Source: Eubacterium sp. (GTDB lineage Bacteria; Bacillota; Clostridia; Oscillospirales; Acutalibacteraceae). Taken from it: a stretch of DNA of 64,000 nucleotides. The notes beneath the pieces were generated by a model. The model saw nothing but the letters and a program-made list of their open reading frames with translations, did no database searches and was not told where the DNA came from. Shown here in pieces: positions 41,041 through 50,184 of the stretch. The stretch lies in the NCBI GenBank assembly GCA_017446095.1, contig JAFSRN010000019.1, positions 1-64,000 on the forward strand. Direction: 5' to 3'. Positions within the stretch are counted from its first letter, which is position 1. Each line of letters opens with the position of its first letter. A program made the translations under genes and the position numbers.

Positions 41041-42737
41041 TGCTGCTTACTAAATGGGGCAAAGCGCTTGACAGAGAGCATCCCCTTTCCGAATATCCGC
41101 GTCCGCAGTTTGTGCGTGACAGTTACATTTCGCTAAACGGCGAATGGAACCTTTCGTTTTACGAAAAGGGCACGTTTGTATCGCTTGAGGAACACAAAAT
41201 CACCGTGCCGTTTTCGCCCGAATGTCCGCTGTCAGGCGTAGAGCGCGAGCTCAAAAAGAACGAATATATGGTGTACGAAAGGCAGTTTACCCTGCCCGAC
41301 GGCTTTAACAAAGGCAGAGTTATACTGCACTTCGGCGCGGTTGACCAGACTGCCGACATCACGGTTAACGGCAGGTACATTATGCGCCACGAAGGCGGCT
41401 ACACGCCGTTTGAGTGCGAAATTACAAAGTACCTCAAAGACGGCGAAAACACGCTGACCGTTAAGTGCGAGGACGTGTGCGAGGACAACGAATTTTCCCG
41501 CGGCAAGCAGCGCAAAAAACGCGGCGGCATTTGGTATTCGCCGCAAAGCGGTATATGGCAGAGCGTGTGGCTTGAAAGCGTGCCCGAAGAATACATACAC
41601 TCCGTGCGCATTACGCCCGATTTTGACAAAGAGAGGGTGCATTTTGATTTTGCAGGCGCAAACAGAGTTAACATACGCATTTACGACGGCGACACCCTGA
41701 TTGCCGACACAGACGAGCAAACCGTTATGCTGCCCGACTTCAAGCCGTGGTCGCCCGAGAGCCCGTTTTTGTACGACGTTGTTTTTACCTATAAAAAGGA
41801 CAAGGTGAAGTCCTACTTCGGTATGCGCAAGTTTTCCACCGGCACGGATAAAAACGGCGTGCAAAGGCTGTTTTTAAACAACAAGCCGTACTTCCACAAC
41901 GGTCTGCTTGACCAGGGTTACTACCCCGACGGCTACCTTACACCGCCGTCAAACGCGGCCATGGAATACGACGTTAAAACGGTTAAAGTGCTTGGCTTTA
42001 ATATGCTGCGCAAGCACATCAAGATTGAGCCGCTGCTCTGGTACCACTACTGCGACAAATACGGCATCATCGTTTGGCAGGATATGATTAACGGCGGCGG
42101 CAACTACGGTGCGGAAGTGAGCGTAATTCCGTTTGTCGGCATAAAGCTTGACGACACGAATTACAAAAACTTCCACCGCACAAGCGATAAGGCTATGGCG
42201 CTGTACTACAAGGAGCTTGACGAGATGCTGAACCACCTTTACAACTGCCCCTGCATTGCCGTGTGGGTGCCGTTTAACGAGGGCTGGGGTCAGTTTGACA
42301 GCGCAGTTGCGTACAAGTTTATCAAGGCGTTTGACAAAACGCGCACAGTTGACTCTGCGTCGGGCTGGCACGATATGGGCGTGACGGACGTGATTTCCAA
42401 GCACATCTACTTTACGCCGATTAAGGTTAAAGCAGGCGGCAAGCCGTATGTGCTGTCCGAATTCGGCGGACTCTCAACACGCGTGAGCGGACACACGTTT
42501 AACGACAAGATGTTCGGCTACAAGATTTACAAGGACTGCCATTCGCTCACAAGGGCGTACAGGCGGCTGTTTGACAACGTGATTATTCCGCAAATCAAGG
42601 ATGGCTTGTCCGCAACGGTTTACACACAGGTAACTGACGTAGAGGACGAGCTAAACGGACTATTAACATACGACCGCGAGGTGCTTAAGGTAGATGCCGA
42701 CACGGTTAAGGATATAAACGAAAGGGTAAGATTATAA
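41040..42737 (+). CDS. GH2-family glycoside hydrolase
   Basis: A 565-residue enzyme of the beta-galactosidase/beta-glucuronidase family, lacking a signal peptide and so cytoplasmic. A jelly-roll sugar-binding domain (about 28-185), a short immunoglobulin-like domain and a TIM barrel are recognisable. The acid/base is E414 in P-F-N-E-G-W-G-Q and the nucleophile E474 in S-E-F-G-G. The N-K-G motif and R-x-N typical of true glucuronidases are not seen, so sugar specificity is open. Both its start and its stop overlap neighbours by one base, tying it to an exporter and to a secreted protein gene. Confidence 0.87.
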   Translation: MLLTKWGKALDREHPLSEYPRPQFVRDSYISLNGEWNLSFYEKGTFVSLEEHKITVPFSPECPLSGVERELKKNEYMVYERQFTLPDGFNKGRVILHFGAVDQTADITVNGRYIMRHEGGYTPFECEITKYLKDGENTLTVKCEDVCEDNEFSRGKQRKKRGGIWYSPQSGIWQSVWLESVPEEYIHSVRITPDFDKERVHFDFAGANRVNIRIYDGDTLIADTDEQTVMLPDFKPWSPESPFLYDVVFTYKKDKVKSYFGMRKFSTGTDKNGVQRLFLNNKPYFHNGLLDQGYYPDGYLTPPSNAAMEYDVKTVKVLGFNMLRKHIKIEPLLWYHYCDKYGIIVWQDMINGGGNYGAEVSVIPFVGIKLDDTNYKNFHRTSDKAMALYYKELDEMLNHLYNCPCIAVWVPFNEGWGQFDSAVAYKFIKAFDKTRTVDSASGWHDMGVTDVISKHIYFTPIKVKAGGKPYVLSEFGGLSTRVSGHTFNDKMFGYKIYKDCHSLTRAYRRLFDNVIIPQIKDGLSATVYTQVTDVEDELNGLLTYDREVLKVDADTVKDINERVRL

Positions 42738-44632
42738 TGAAAAAGGTATTATGCTTAATTCTATCAACACTTATGGTATTCAGCGCGCTTGGCGCAAGCC
42801 TTACGGCGTATGCCGCAACAAGCACGGAATACGAATACAATCTGCTTGACGACGGCACGGCAGAGCTGACGAAGTACAAAGGAAATCTGGCGGTAGTTAA
42901 TATTCCTACCGAAATCAGCAAAAGCGTCATTTCCTTTGGCGACAAGATTAAAGTATCAAAGGTTGCGGATACCTGCTTTAACGACTGCACGAATCTTCTT
43001 GAATTAGGAGTTCCAAATGGCGTTAAAATGAACGCAAAGGCGGTTAACGGCTGTACTGCGCTTAAGCAGATATACGGCACAAATTCCTCCTCCGAGTATT
43101 CAGGCTCAAGCACTGTAGCAAAAGGCAACGTTTTATTCAAGGTATGCGCAGGCGCAGGCTACACAAAGCTTGATTTAACTACGCTTAAGTTTACATCTAT
43201 CGGCTCATATGCGTTTTGCGACAACACAAAGCTTGAGACAATCATCCTTCCTGCAAAATGCAATAAGATTGCGGCTAACGCTTTCTACAACTGCCCCAAT
43301 CTGAAAGAAGTCCTTTATGCAGGCGATTCATGGGATGAGTTCAACGCCATTAAAGTCGGCAGCGGCAACGATGTGTTCAAAAACGCAAAAGTTACCGTTC
43401 ATTACGACAAAGCACATTCATACCAAACAGTAACGACCACCAAGGCAACGCTTACCAAAAACGGAAAAGTCCACAAAAAATGCGCATATTGCGGCAAAAA
43501 GGTTACATCCGTAATTTACTATCCCAAAACAATTAAGCTTAAGAAAACAAAGTACACCTACGACAATTCGGTTAAAAAGCCGGGCGTTACCGTAAAAGAC
43601 GCCAACGGCAAAACCATCGCCGCAAAGAACTACAAGGTTACCTATTCCAAGGGCAGAAAGGCTATCGGCAAATACACGGTAACGGTTAAGTTCAAGGGCA
43701 ATTACTACAAAGGCACCAAGAAGCTGACCTTTAAGATTAACCCCAAAGGCACCAAGATTACAAAGACTTCAACAACCAAGAACTCGTTTACCGTTAAGTA
43801 CAAAAAGGTAAATAACTGCACGGGTTATCAGGTGCAGTACGCAACGGACAGCAAGTTCAAAAATAACAAAAAGACTGTTACGGCAACTAAAACAAGCAAA
43901 ACCGTATCAAAACTGAAGTCAAACAAAACTTACTATGTAAGAGTCAGAACCTACAAAACGGTTGACAAAAGCAAGTACTATTCCGCATGGACTGCCGCAA
44001 AGAGCGTTAAAACAAAAGCAGCCCCGATTAAGCTTAAAACGAAGCAGACTAAATTATCATTCTTAAAAACATACAAAGAAAACAAGATTGAAACCACTTT
44101 TATTTACCCCAAGGTTTTAGGCAATTCAACCGCTGCAAAAATTATCAACGCAGCATTTTCTTCAAGAATTGAGGAATGGAACGACTTTAACGACGAATTG
44201 GTTTATCATTTATACAGTACAAGTTATGAGATATTGGAACATGAAACAAAATACACAGTAACGGAAAACACAACTAAATACATATCGTTTTTCGGAGCGG
44301 AAAAAACGCTTTACAGAACAGGCGGACATTTAGATGATCAACTGTTTTCAATGACCTTTAATCCTCAAACAGGTAAAAAGGTTACGGCAAGCAGCGTAAT
44401 GGGAATTTCAAAAGCGGCGGTTAACAAAAAAGTCAGAGCCGCATATGTTAAAGCGTTTGAAAAAGAATACTGGGAAGTTAATTCCTCCACGCTCGAAAAG
44501 ATTAACGAAGTGGATTTCAACGGCAAGAATTTCTATCTGAAAAACGGCAGAATCTATTTCTATTCAGACGCAGGCGCACCGCTGCTCGGCGGATTAACAG
44601 ACCGATATATCACTGTTTCATTTAAGTATTAA
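42737..44632 (+). CDS. Secreted protein with LRR_5, FN3 and DUF3298-like domains
   Basis: A 631-residue surface or secreted protein. Signal peptide 1-27 (A-Y-A/A-T). BspA-type leucine-rich repeats follow (L-E-T-I-I-L-P-A-K-C-N-K-I-A-A-N-A-F pattern, about 30-220), then a Cys-x2-Cys turn (C-A-Y-C-G-K), an MBG-like domain and FN3 (about 260-430) that closely resembles that of the protein at 9922, and a C-terminal domain (about 435-631) of DUF4163/DUF3298 (RsiV-like) type with F-N-P-Q-T-G-K-K-V-T. That last domain is often found in wall-associated sensors. Function unknown; adhesion or wall binding is plausible. Confidence 0.78.
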   Translation: MKKVLCLILSTLMVFSALGASLTAYAATSTEYEYNLLDDGTAELTKYKGNLAVVNIPTEISKSVISFGDKIKVSKVADTCFNDCTNLLELGVPNGVKMNAKAVNGCTALKQIYGTNSSSEYSGSSTVAKGNVLFKVCAGAGYTKLDLTTLKFTSIGSYAFCDNTKLETIILPAKCNKIAANAFYNCPNLKEVLYAGDSWDEFNAIKVGSGNDVFKNAKVTVHYDKAHSYQTVTTTKATLTKNGKVHKKCAYCGKKVTSVIYYPKTIKLKKTKYTYDNSVKKPGVTVKDANGKTIAAKNYKVTYSKGRKAIGKYTVTVKFKGNYYKGTKKLTFKINPKGTKITKTSTTKNSFTVKYKKVNNCTGYQVQYATDSKFKNNKKTVTATKTSKTVSKLKSNKTYYVRVRTYKTVDKSKYYSAWTAAKSVKTKAAPIKLKTKQTKLSFLKTYKENKIETTFIYPKVLGNSTAAKIINAAFSSRIEEWNDFNDELVYHLYSTSYEILEHETKYTVTENTTKYISFFGAEKTLYRTGGHLDDQLFSMTFNPQTGKKVTASSVMGISKAAVNKKVRAAYVKAFEKEYWEVNSSTLEKINEVDFNGKNFYLKNGRIYFYSDAGAPLLGGLTDRYITVSFKY

Positions 44633-44652
44633 TAAGTATTAGGAGTAAAACT

Positions 44653-45666
44653 ATGACAAAGCGAATTATATCGCTGGCATTGGCTTTGATTATGATGTTT
44701 TGCGTTAATACCGCTGTTACGGCAAGCGCGCAGAACGTTAAAATCATCAACACCGTCACCGTTAAGGTCGGCGAAGCAAAGCCGCTGAAGTTTACGGATT
44801 CCAAAGGCAACAAGGTTAGCGTTACCTGGAAATCAAACAACACAAAAATCGCAGCAGTTACCTCCGATTCAAAGGTCAAGGGTAAAAAGGAAGGTAACTG
44901 TTTAGTCACCTGCAAATATAAAAACAAACGTTACGGCGTTAAGGTTGTCGTTAAAGGTAAGGTTAAGAAAAAGATTGCGCTTAACAAGAAAACTCTTAAA
45001 CTCATAACCTGCAAAAAAGCAACGCTTAAGTTAAAATACGCAAAGGCTGCAAACGTTAAGTGGATCAGTTCCGACACTAACATTGCAACCGTTACCAAAA
45101 AAGGCGTTGTTACGGCAAGGAACGCGGGCAAAGCCACAATTACCGCCAAGTACAAAAACAAAAAATACACCTGCAAGGTGACCGTAAACATTCCTAAATC
45201 GCAGCAAGACGCGTTTAATAAGGTTAAAGAAAAGGTGCTTGCAGAGGGCGTTAAAACAAGTTCAAAGGACGGCGTGTTTTATTCCGTACTCTGGTATGTT
45301 GACGATGTTGAATACCAGATCTGGTACGGCGAGAAGTCAAACAAAATTTACTTTGAAACAGACGTTTACGAAAACGACGAAGTTGTGATGTCAAATGACT
45401 TTTGGTTTGGCGCGTCGGGCGATGCAAAAGCGTTTTATGAAAACGAAAAGTTCAGCACAAAGCCCATGGCGTTTAACAGAAGCGACTTCAAACTGAATAC
45501 AGGTATCAGTTACGCCTTTAAAAAGGGCAAAAATCCGGGACAGAAGGAAATTGACAAGCAGGCTAATGCTTTTATGAAGCAGACTTTACCTGTGTTTAAT
45601 GAAAAAATCAAAAGCGAGGTTAACGTTGACCTCAAACAGCTCGGTTTTAAAAACTGGGACAAATAA
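44653..45666 (+). CDS. Secreted Big2-domain protein
   Basis: A 337-residue secreted protein with signal peptide (to A-S-A/Q-N near residue 23) and two bacterial Ig-like domains (about 25-95 and 100-180), each with the V-T-W-K-S-N-N-T-K-I-A and V-K-W-I-S-S-D-T-N-I-A pattern. The C-terminal 150 residues (Y-S-V-L-W-Y-V-D-D-V-E-Y-Q onward) match no family I know. Very lysine-rich. Starts 20 bases after the previous gene with AGGAG upstream. Confidence 0.8.
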   Translation: MTKRIISLALALIMMFCVNTAVTASAQNVKIINTVTVKVGEAKPLKFTDSKGNKVSVTWKSNNTKIAAVTSDSKVKGKKEGNCLVTCKYKNKRYGVKVVVKGKVKKKIALNKKTLKLITCKKATLKLKYAKAANVKWISSDTNIATVTKKGVVTARNAGKATITAKYKNKKYTCKVTVNIPKSQQDAFNKVKEKVLAEGVKTSSKDGVFYSVLWYVDDVEYQIWYGEKSNKIYFETDVYENDEVVMSNDFWFGASGDAKAFYENEKFSTKPMAFNRSDFKLNTGISYAFKKGKNPGQKEIDKQANAFMKQTLPVFNEKIKSEVNVDLKQLGFKNWDK

Positions 45667-45684
45667 ACAGAAAGGCAACACAAT

Positions 45685-46269
45685 ATGAACCAACTTGAAG
45701 TTAAGGACGGAATTAAGGCTACATTTAAAACAAATATGGGCGATATGACCTTTGTGCTGTTCCCCGAGGTTGCGCCAAAGGCGGTGGAAAATTTTACCAC
45801 CCACGCGAAAAACGGCTACTACGACGGGCTGATTTTCCACAGAATCATCAAGGACTTTATGATTCAGGGCGGCGATCCCAACGGCAACGGCACGGGCGGC
45901 AAGTCAATCTGGGGCACGCCGTTTGAGGATGAGTTTGCGCTTGACGCAAGGAACTACTACGGCGCGCTGTCAATGGCTAACAGCGGACCCAAGACCAACG
46001 GCTCGCAGTTCTTTATTGTGCAGTCAAAGACGGCGCCGCCGCAGATGCTTGAGCAGATGGAGGGGCTGACCGACAAGGGCTATCCGCGCGAGTGCATAGA
46101 CAACTACAAGGAGGTCGGCGGCACACCGTGGCTTGATTTCCACCACACGGTTTTCGGTCAGATTATCAACGGCACGGACGTGCTTGAGGACATCGCCGCA
46201 GTGCGCTGCGGAATGAACGACAAACCCCTGCACGACGTTGTGATTGAAACAATTGAGATAACGGAATAG
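45685..46269 (+). CDS. ppiB: Peptidyl-prolyl isomerase, cyclophilin type
   Basis: A 194-residue cyclophilin with no signal peptide, so cytoplasmic. Core motifs are [15 protein letters not shown] (catalytic Arg and substrate pocket), [16 protein letters not shown] and the C-terminal H-T-V-F-G-Q-I. An insert of about 30 residues (K-T-A-P-P-Q-M to G-T-P-W-L-D-F) between the last two blocks is longer than in short bacterial PpiB. It is the last gene of the operon and may help fold other products of it. Confidence 0.93.
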   Translation: MNQLEVKDGIKATFKTNMGDMTFVLFPEVAPKAVENFTTHAKNGYYDGLIFHRIIKDFMIQGGDPNGNGTGGKSIWGTPFEDEFALDARNYYGALSMANSGPKTNGSQFFIVQSKTAPPQMLEQMEGLTDKGYPRECIDNYKEVGGTPWLDFHHTVFGQIINGTDVLEDIAAVRCGMNDKPLHDVVIETIEITE

Positions 46270-46275
46270 TTGTTT

Positions 46276-46355
46276 GGGCGGATTTCCTAATCCGCCCGTC
46301 TGAAAACTGAATACCGAACACTGAAAACGGGAGGGTCGGGAGACCCTCCCCTACT
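46276..46355. repeat. Two GC-rich hairpins between convergent genes, repeat-family related
   Basis: Stem GGGCGGATT/AATCCGCCC (46276-46284 with 46289-46297) and stem GGGAGGGTC/GACCCTCCC (46329-46337 with 46342-46350), the second ending CCCTAC. Between them is a low-complexity ACTGAATACCGAACACTGAA stretch. They lie between ppiB and gatD and likely terminate both. Confidence 0.75.
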
Positions 46356-47051
46356 TTATGTAAAGCGTTGGATTAGCAGGTTGTGGCAGCGCAGTTCCTC
46401 GGTATCGTCGAGTTCGGCGAGGTCGTCGCCTGTGGCGCGGCGGAGGATTTCGTCCGCGAGGGCGGGATTTTTCGGCAGCACGCAGCCGTGGGCATAGGTG
46501 CAAAAGGTGTTGTTAAAAAGCAGCCCCTCTCCCCTGTCCGCGCCGTTGTTGCCAAAGCCGCTGATAACCCTGCCGAGCGGTTGCAGCACGGGGTCAAGGT
46601 ACGTTTTGCCGCTGTGATTTTCAAACCCCACGACCTTGCCGAAGGCGGTATCAAAAACGATGTTGCCAATCATCCGCTCACTGCCACCTATGGTGTAAAA
46701 CGGCAGCGCGCCGCAAAGCTGCATAACGTCGCCGTTTGCCGCCTGATAGTACTCGCCGAGCAGCTGATAGCCGCCGCAGATTGCAAGTACGGTTTTGCCG
46801 CTCTGTACGGCGTAGGTCAACTCATCGCACCTGCGCTTGAGGTCGTGCGAGATTATCTGCATTTCCCTGTCCTGCCCGCCGCCTATAAACAGTATGTCAA
46901 ACTCCCCGAGCCTGCCGCCGATGCCGATCTCATTCACCTGCACGCCGTAGCCGCGCGCCTTAAGGCGGTAGCACAGGCAGCGGACGTTGCCGCTGTCGCC
47001 GTACAGATTCATTTCCTTATGGTAAAGATGGGCAATTGTAAGCGTTTTCAT
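46356..47051 (-). CDS. gatD: Lipid II isoglutaminyl synthase, glutaminase subunit GatD
   Basis: Supplies ammonia from glutamine to MurT for amidating the D-glutamate of lipid II. A 231-residue class I glutamine amidotransferase with C92 in L-A-I-C-G-G-Y-Q and H188 in T-Y-A-H-G-C; these match Cys94 and His189 of Staphylococcus GatD. Its start overlaps the murT stop by four bases (ATGA). Confidence 0.94.
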   Translation of the reverse strand: MKTLTIAHLYHKEMNLYGDSGNVRCLCYRLKARGYGVQVNEIGIGGRLGEFDILFIGGGQDREMQIISHDLKRRCDELTYAVQSGKTVLAICGGYQLLGEYYQAANGDVMQLCGALPFYTIGGSERMIGNIVFDTAFGKVVGFENHSGKTYLDPVLQPLGRVISGFGNNGADRGEGLLFNNTFCTYAHGCVLPKNPALADEILRRATGDDLAELDDTEELRCHNLLIQRFT

Positions 47052-48376
47052 TGCCAGAATTCCTTTCCGCCAAAGTATTTGCGCAGTGTTTTGCGAATCT
47101 TCATCATCGCGGTGTAGTTTGCAAGGATTACCGTGTTGTCAGCAGCATTAATTACCTGCAAAAGCGCGGACATATCTTCGCCGTCCAAAGTGCCGGCGGT
47201 TGCAATGCCGTTGTACTTAAGGCGCACGGTCATATCGGTGGCGCGCGTGCCAAAGGTGTAAAACGCCGCGCGCATAGTACATAGCGAATCAAAGTCGCTG
47301 TCCCAGATCCAGCTGACGTCGCGCCCGTCAGCGGCGTTATCGTTAAGCGCAAGCACGACGCTGTCAACAGCCTGCAGGCTTGCCGCGTACTCTGCGCAGG
47401 ACGAAAAGCCAACGGGATTTTTAACAAGCATAAGCAGCACGCTGCCGCTGCCCGTTTTAAACGTTTCCTGCCTGCCGAAAGCGCCTGCAAAGCCGTCCGG
47501 TGCAGTAACCTTGCCGCCCGTTGCAACCTGCAGCACAGCAGCCGCGCAAACAAAGTTGTAAATATTATACACGCCGCAAAGAGCAATGCGCTGCGGCGTT
47601 TTTTTGCCGCGTGCGCATAGGATGAAGGATGAGCCATTTTCACCATTTGCAATCACCCCCTGCGCTTCAAAATCAGGCGGTTTGCGGCAGTAGCCGCAGC
47701 CGTCGCAGCGGTAGTTGCCGAGGTGAGAGAACACGCGCGACAGGTACCGCAGTTCGCGATTGCAAAGCGGGCAGAAGCGCGCCTCACGCACGTCAATCAA
47801 ATCAAAATCCGCGTCAACGCCAAAGGTTGTGCAGACGTTATCAAGGCTCGTCAGCGAGTTAGTCAGCGGACAGTCGGCGTTAATCACGAGTCGCGCCGTC
47901 GGCATATTTTTTGCACTCTGCTTGATTACGTTAAGCGTGTGACTGACCTCGCCGTAGCGGTCGAGCTGGTCGCGGAAAATATTAGTAACGGCAAGCACGT
48001 CGGCGTCTATGTAGCGCGAAATCACGGGCAGGCTGTTTTCGTCACATTCAAGGACGGCAAAATCCTTTTTGCACCTGCCGAAAAGCGTGCAGTTAGCGAT
48101 AAAAGCAGTAGTAACGCCCGTGAGCATATTCGCGCCGCTTTTATTTAGAAAACAGCTGTACCCTGCCGAAGTCAGCGCGTTTTCAATCAGCGCACAGGTG
48201 GTGGTTTTGCCGTTAGTACCCGTAACGCAGATTATATGCACGCCGCGCGACAGAACGGTTAAAATATCGTATTTAAAAAACAGCGCCACCCTGCCGGGCA
48301 AGGTTGTTGCGCCTTTGTTAAACAGGCGCAAAAAGGCAGCGGTAAGCCGTGCAAAAACAAGTGCTAAAAATATCAT
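47048..48376 (-). CDS. murT: Lipid II isoglutaminyl synthase, Mur-ligase subunit MurT
   Basis: ATP-dependent amidation of the second residue of the peptidoglycan stem, with GatD. The 442-residue protein has the Mur ligase P-loop G-T-N-G-K-T-T (53-59), a Cys4 zinc ribbon inserted in the middle domain (C202, C205, C224 and C227) and the C-terminal DUF1727 domain. There is no Shine-Dalgarno before ATG at 48376. A TATAAT lies only five bases upstream, so the transcript may be leaderless. Confidence 0.94.
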   Translation of the reverse strand: MIFLALVFARLTAAFLRLFNKGATTLPGRVALFFKYDILTVLSRGVHIICVTGTNGKTTTCALIENALTSAGYSCFLNKSGANMLTGVTTAFIANCTLFGRCKKDFAVLECDENSLPVISRYIDADVLAVTNIFRDQLDRYGEVSHTLNVIKQSAKNMPTARLVINADCPLTNSLTSLDNVCTTFGVDADFDLIDVREARFCPLCNRELRYLSRVFSHLGNYRCDGCGYCRKPPDFEAQGVIANGENGSSFILCARGKKTPQRIALCGVYNIYNFVCAAAVLQVATGGKVTAPDGFAGAFGRQETFKTGSGSVLLMLVKNPVGFSSCAEYAASLQAVDSVVLALNDNAADGRDVSWIWDSDFDSLCTMRAAFYTFGTRATDMTVRLKYNGIATAGTLDGEDMSALLQVINAADNTVILANYTAMMKIRKTLRKYFGGKEFWQ

Positions 48377-48433
48377 AGTAAATTATATTGCAATATTTCA
48401 GTTTTATGATAAAATGAAAATTAATTGATGTGC

Positions 48434-48455
48434 GGGGCGCCGGGGTCGTCGCCCC
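48434..48455. other. GC hairpin in the leader of the IMPase gene
   Basis: A 6-bp stem GGGGCG/CGCCCC (48434-48439 with 48450-48455) with a 10-base loop, flanked by GTGC and ATAC. It resembles a worn member of the GTAGGGG hairpin family. It lies about 25 bases before the start codon. Confidence 0.5.
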
Positions 48456-48479
48456 ATACATAAAGCAGGAGGAATTGTT

Positions 48480-49244
48480 ATGCTTGATAAAATTGTTGAT
48501 ATTGTGAAAAACGCGGCTGAGATTTACAAAAGCGCAGGCGCCGACCTTGGCGTGGAACTTAAAAGTTCAAGCGTTGACCTTGTGACGAAATACGATAAGG
48601 AAATTCAGGATTTTCTTGTAGGCGAGCTTACCAAGCTGCTGCCCGAGGCGCAATTCTTCGGCGAGGAGGGCGACGGCAACAAGGAACTCACGGACGGCTG
48701 GTGCTTTATCATCGACCCGATTGACGGCACCACGAACTTTGTAAAAGGCTTCCAGCACAGCGCAATCAGCGTGGGGCTTGCAAAGGACAAAGAGCTTGTT
48801 ATAGGCGTGGTTATGGACCCCGACCTTGACAACGTGTATTATGCCGAAAAAGGCAAGGGCGCGTTCCTCAACGGCAAGCCGATTCACGTCGGCGACTGCG
48901 ATTTAAAGACGAGCCTTGTGCTGTTCGGCACCTGCCCGTATGAGCACGAGCTTGCCAGAAAGACATTTGAGATTACGGAAAAGGTGTTTTACAAATCGCT
49001 TGAGGTTCGCCGCGCAGGCTCTGCAGCGCTTGACATCTGCTACATCGCGGCAGGCAAGGCGGATTTGTACTACGAACTTATACTCCGCCCGTGGGACTGG
49101 GCAGGTGCAACGCTGATACTAAAAGAAGCAGGCGGCGTATGCTCTACCTGCGAAGGCGAGGAGCTTGACGCGTCAAAAATCCGTTCCTACGCCTGCGGCA
49201 ACGCGAAGAATTTAAAAGAGTTTTATGAGATATACAACGATTAA
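48480..49244 (+). CDS. Inositol monophosphatase family protein
   Basis: A Mg2+-dependent sugar or inositol phosphatase (possibly also PAP or fructose bisphosphate), 254 residues, cytoplasmic. The metal-binding motifs are F-G-E-E-G (60-64), D-P-I-D-G-T-T-N (79-86) and W-D-W-A-G-A near residue 204. AGGAGG precedes ATG at 48480. Its last 20 bases overlap the start of the radical SAM gene. Substrate cannot be settled from sequence. Confidence 0.9.
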   Translation: MLDKIVDIVKNAAEIYKSAGADLGVELKSSSVDLVTKYDKEIQDFLVGELTKLLPEAQFFGEEGDGNKELTDGWCFIIDPIDGTTNFVKGFQHSAISVGLAKDKELVIGVVMDPDLDNVYYAEKGKGAFLNGKPIHVGDCDLKTSLVLFGTCPYEHELARKTFEITEKVFYKSLEVRRAGSAALDICYIAAGKADLYYELILRPWDWAGATLILKEAGGVCSTCEGEELDASKIRSYACGNAKNLKEFYEIYND

Positions 49245-50100
49245 TTCGTACCTGCAAAAACGTTTTGGCTGCAAGGTTTACAAGCTTGCGATTGACGGCG
49301 GCTTTACCTGCCCGAACCGCGACGGCACGCTTGGTACGCGCGGCTGCATTTTTTGCTCAAGGGGCGGCAGCGGCGACTTTGCCGAGGATAAAAGGCTTAC
49401 AATAACCGAGCAGATTGAGCGCGGTAAAGAGCGCGTGGGCGCAAAGATTAAGGACGGCAAGTACATCGCGTACTTCCAGGCGTTTACCAACACATACGCG
49501 CCCGTTGAGGTGCTGAAAGAAAAATACACCGAGGCGGTAAACCACCCCGATGTAGTTGCAATTTCCATAGGCACGCGCCCCGACTGCCTTGGCGACGACG
49601 TGCTGAATTTGCTTGATGAGATTAACAGAATCACGCCCGTTTTTGTTGAACTCGGCTTGCAGACTATTCACGAAAGCACTGCAAAGTACATACGCCGCGG
49701 CTATCCGCTTGAGGTGTACGACAAGGCGGTGCGCGACCTGCACGCCATTAACATTAACGTGGTAACGCACCTTATTTTAGGGCTGCCGGGCGAAAGCACA
49801 GACGATATAATTGAAAGCGTAAAATACGTTTGCAAGCGCACAGACGGCATAAAACTGCAGCTGCTGCACATACTTGAAGGCACAGACCTTGCAGACGAAT
49901 ACCGCAGCGGCAAAGTGAGCGTTATGTCGCTTGAAGAGTACACCGAACTTATTGTGAAATGCGTTGAGGTTATACCCGAAAACGTGGTGATTCACAGGCT
50001 TACAGGCGACGGCGCAAAGCGCGACCTGCTTGCACCGCTGTGGTCGGCAGACAAGAAAAAGGTAATAAACACAATAAACAAAGCACTTAACGAGCGTTAA
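49225..50100 (+). CDS. TIGR01212-family radical SAM protein (YtqA-like)
   Basis: An iron-sulfur, SAM-dependent enzyme of 291 residues. The cluster cysteines are C29, C41 and C44 in C-P-N-R-D-G-T-L then G-C-I-F-C, a family-specific C-x11-C-x2-C spacing. T-H-L-I-L-G-L-P-G-E and the C-terminal H-R-L-T-G-D-G are conserved. The Bacillus homologue YtqA has been tied to wobble-uridine (mnm5U-type) tRNA modification; that role is from literature memory, not from this sequence. The start overlaps the IMPase gene by 20 bases and the terminator stem includes the last codons. Confidence 0.88.
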   Translation: MRYTTINSYLQKRFGCKVYKLAIDGGFTCPNRDGTLGTRGCIFCSRGGSGDFAEDKRLTITEQIERGKERVGAKIKDGKYIAYFQAFTNTYAPVEVLKEKYTEAVNHPDVVAISIGTRPDCLGDDVLNLLDEINRITPVFVELGLQTIHESTAKYIRRGYPLEVYDKAVRDLHAININVVTHLILGLPGESTDDIIESVKYVCKRTDGIKLQLLHILEGTDLADEYRSGKVSVMSLEEYTELIVKCVEVIPENVVIHRLTGDGAKRDLLAPLWSADKKKVINTINKALNER

Positions 50101-50113
50101 GTGCTTTATTTTT
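50080..50113 (+). terminator. Terminator built over the end of the radical SAM gene
   Basis: A perfect 13-bp stem (50080-50092 with 50095-50107), then ATTTTTG. The left arm is coding sequence (the last codons) and the right arm contains the TAA stop. Confidence 0.88.
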
Positions 50114-50165
50114 GTAGGGGCGATTCACGAATCGCCCGCGGCGCGATGTGGGCATCGCGTCCTAC
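50114..50165. repeat. GTAGGGG...CCTAC double-hairpin intergenic element, copy 2
   Basis: Stem 1 GGGCGATTC/GAATCGCCC (50118-50126 with 50129-50137); stem 2 GCGATG/CATCGC (50143-50148 with 50153-50158); ends GTAGG and CCTAC. It shares GTAGGGGCGATTCAC and ATCGCCCGC with copy 1 at 8691, while the second hairpin differs. Confidence 0.88.
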
Positions 50166-50184
50166 AAACAACCGATATCTTTTG

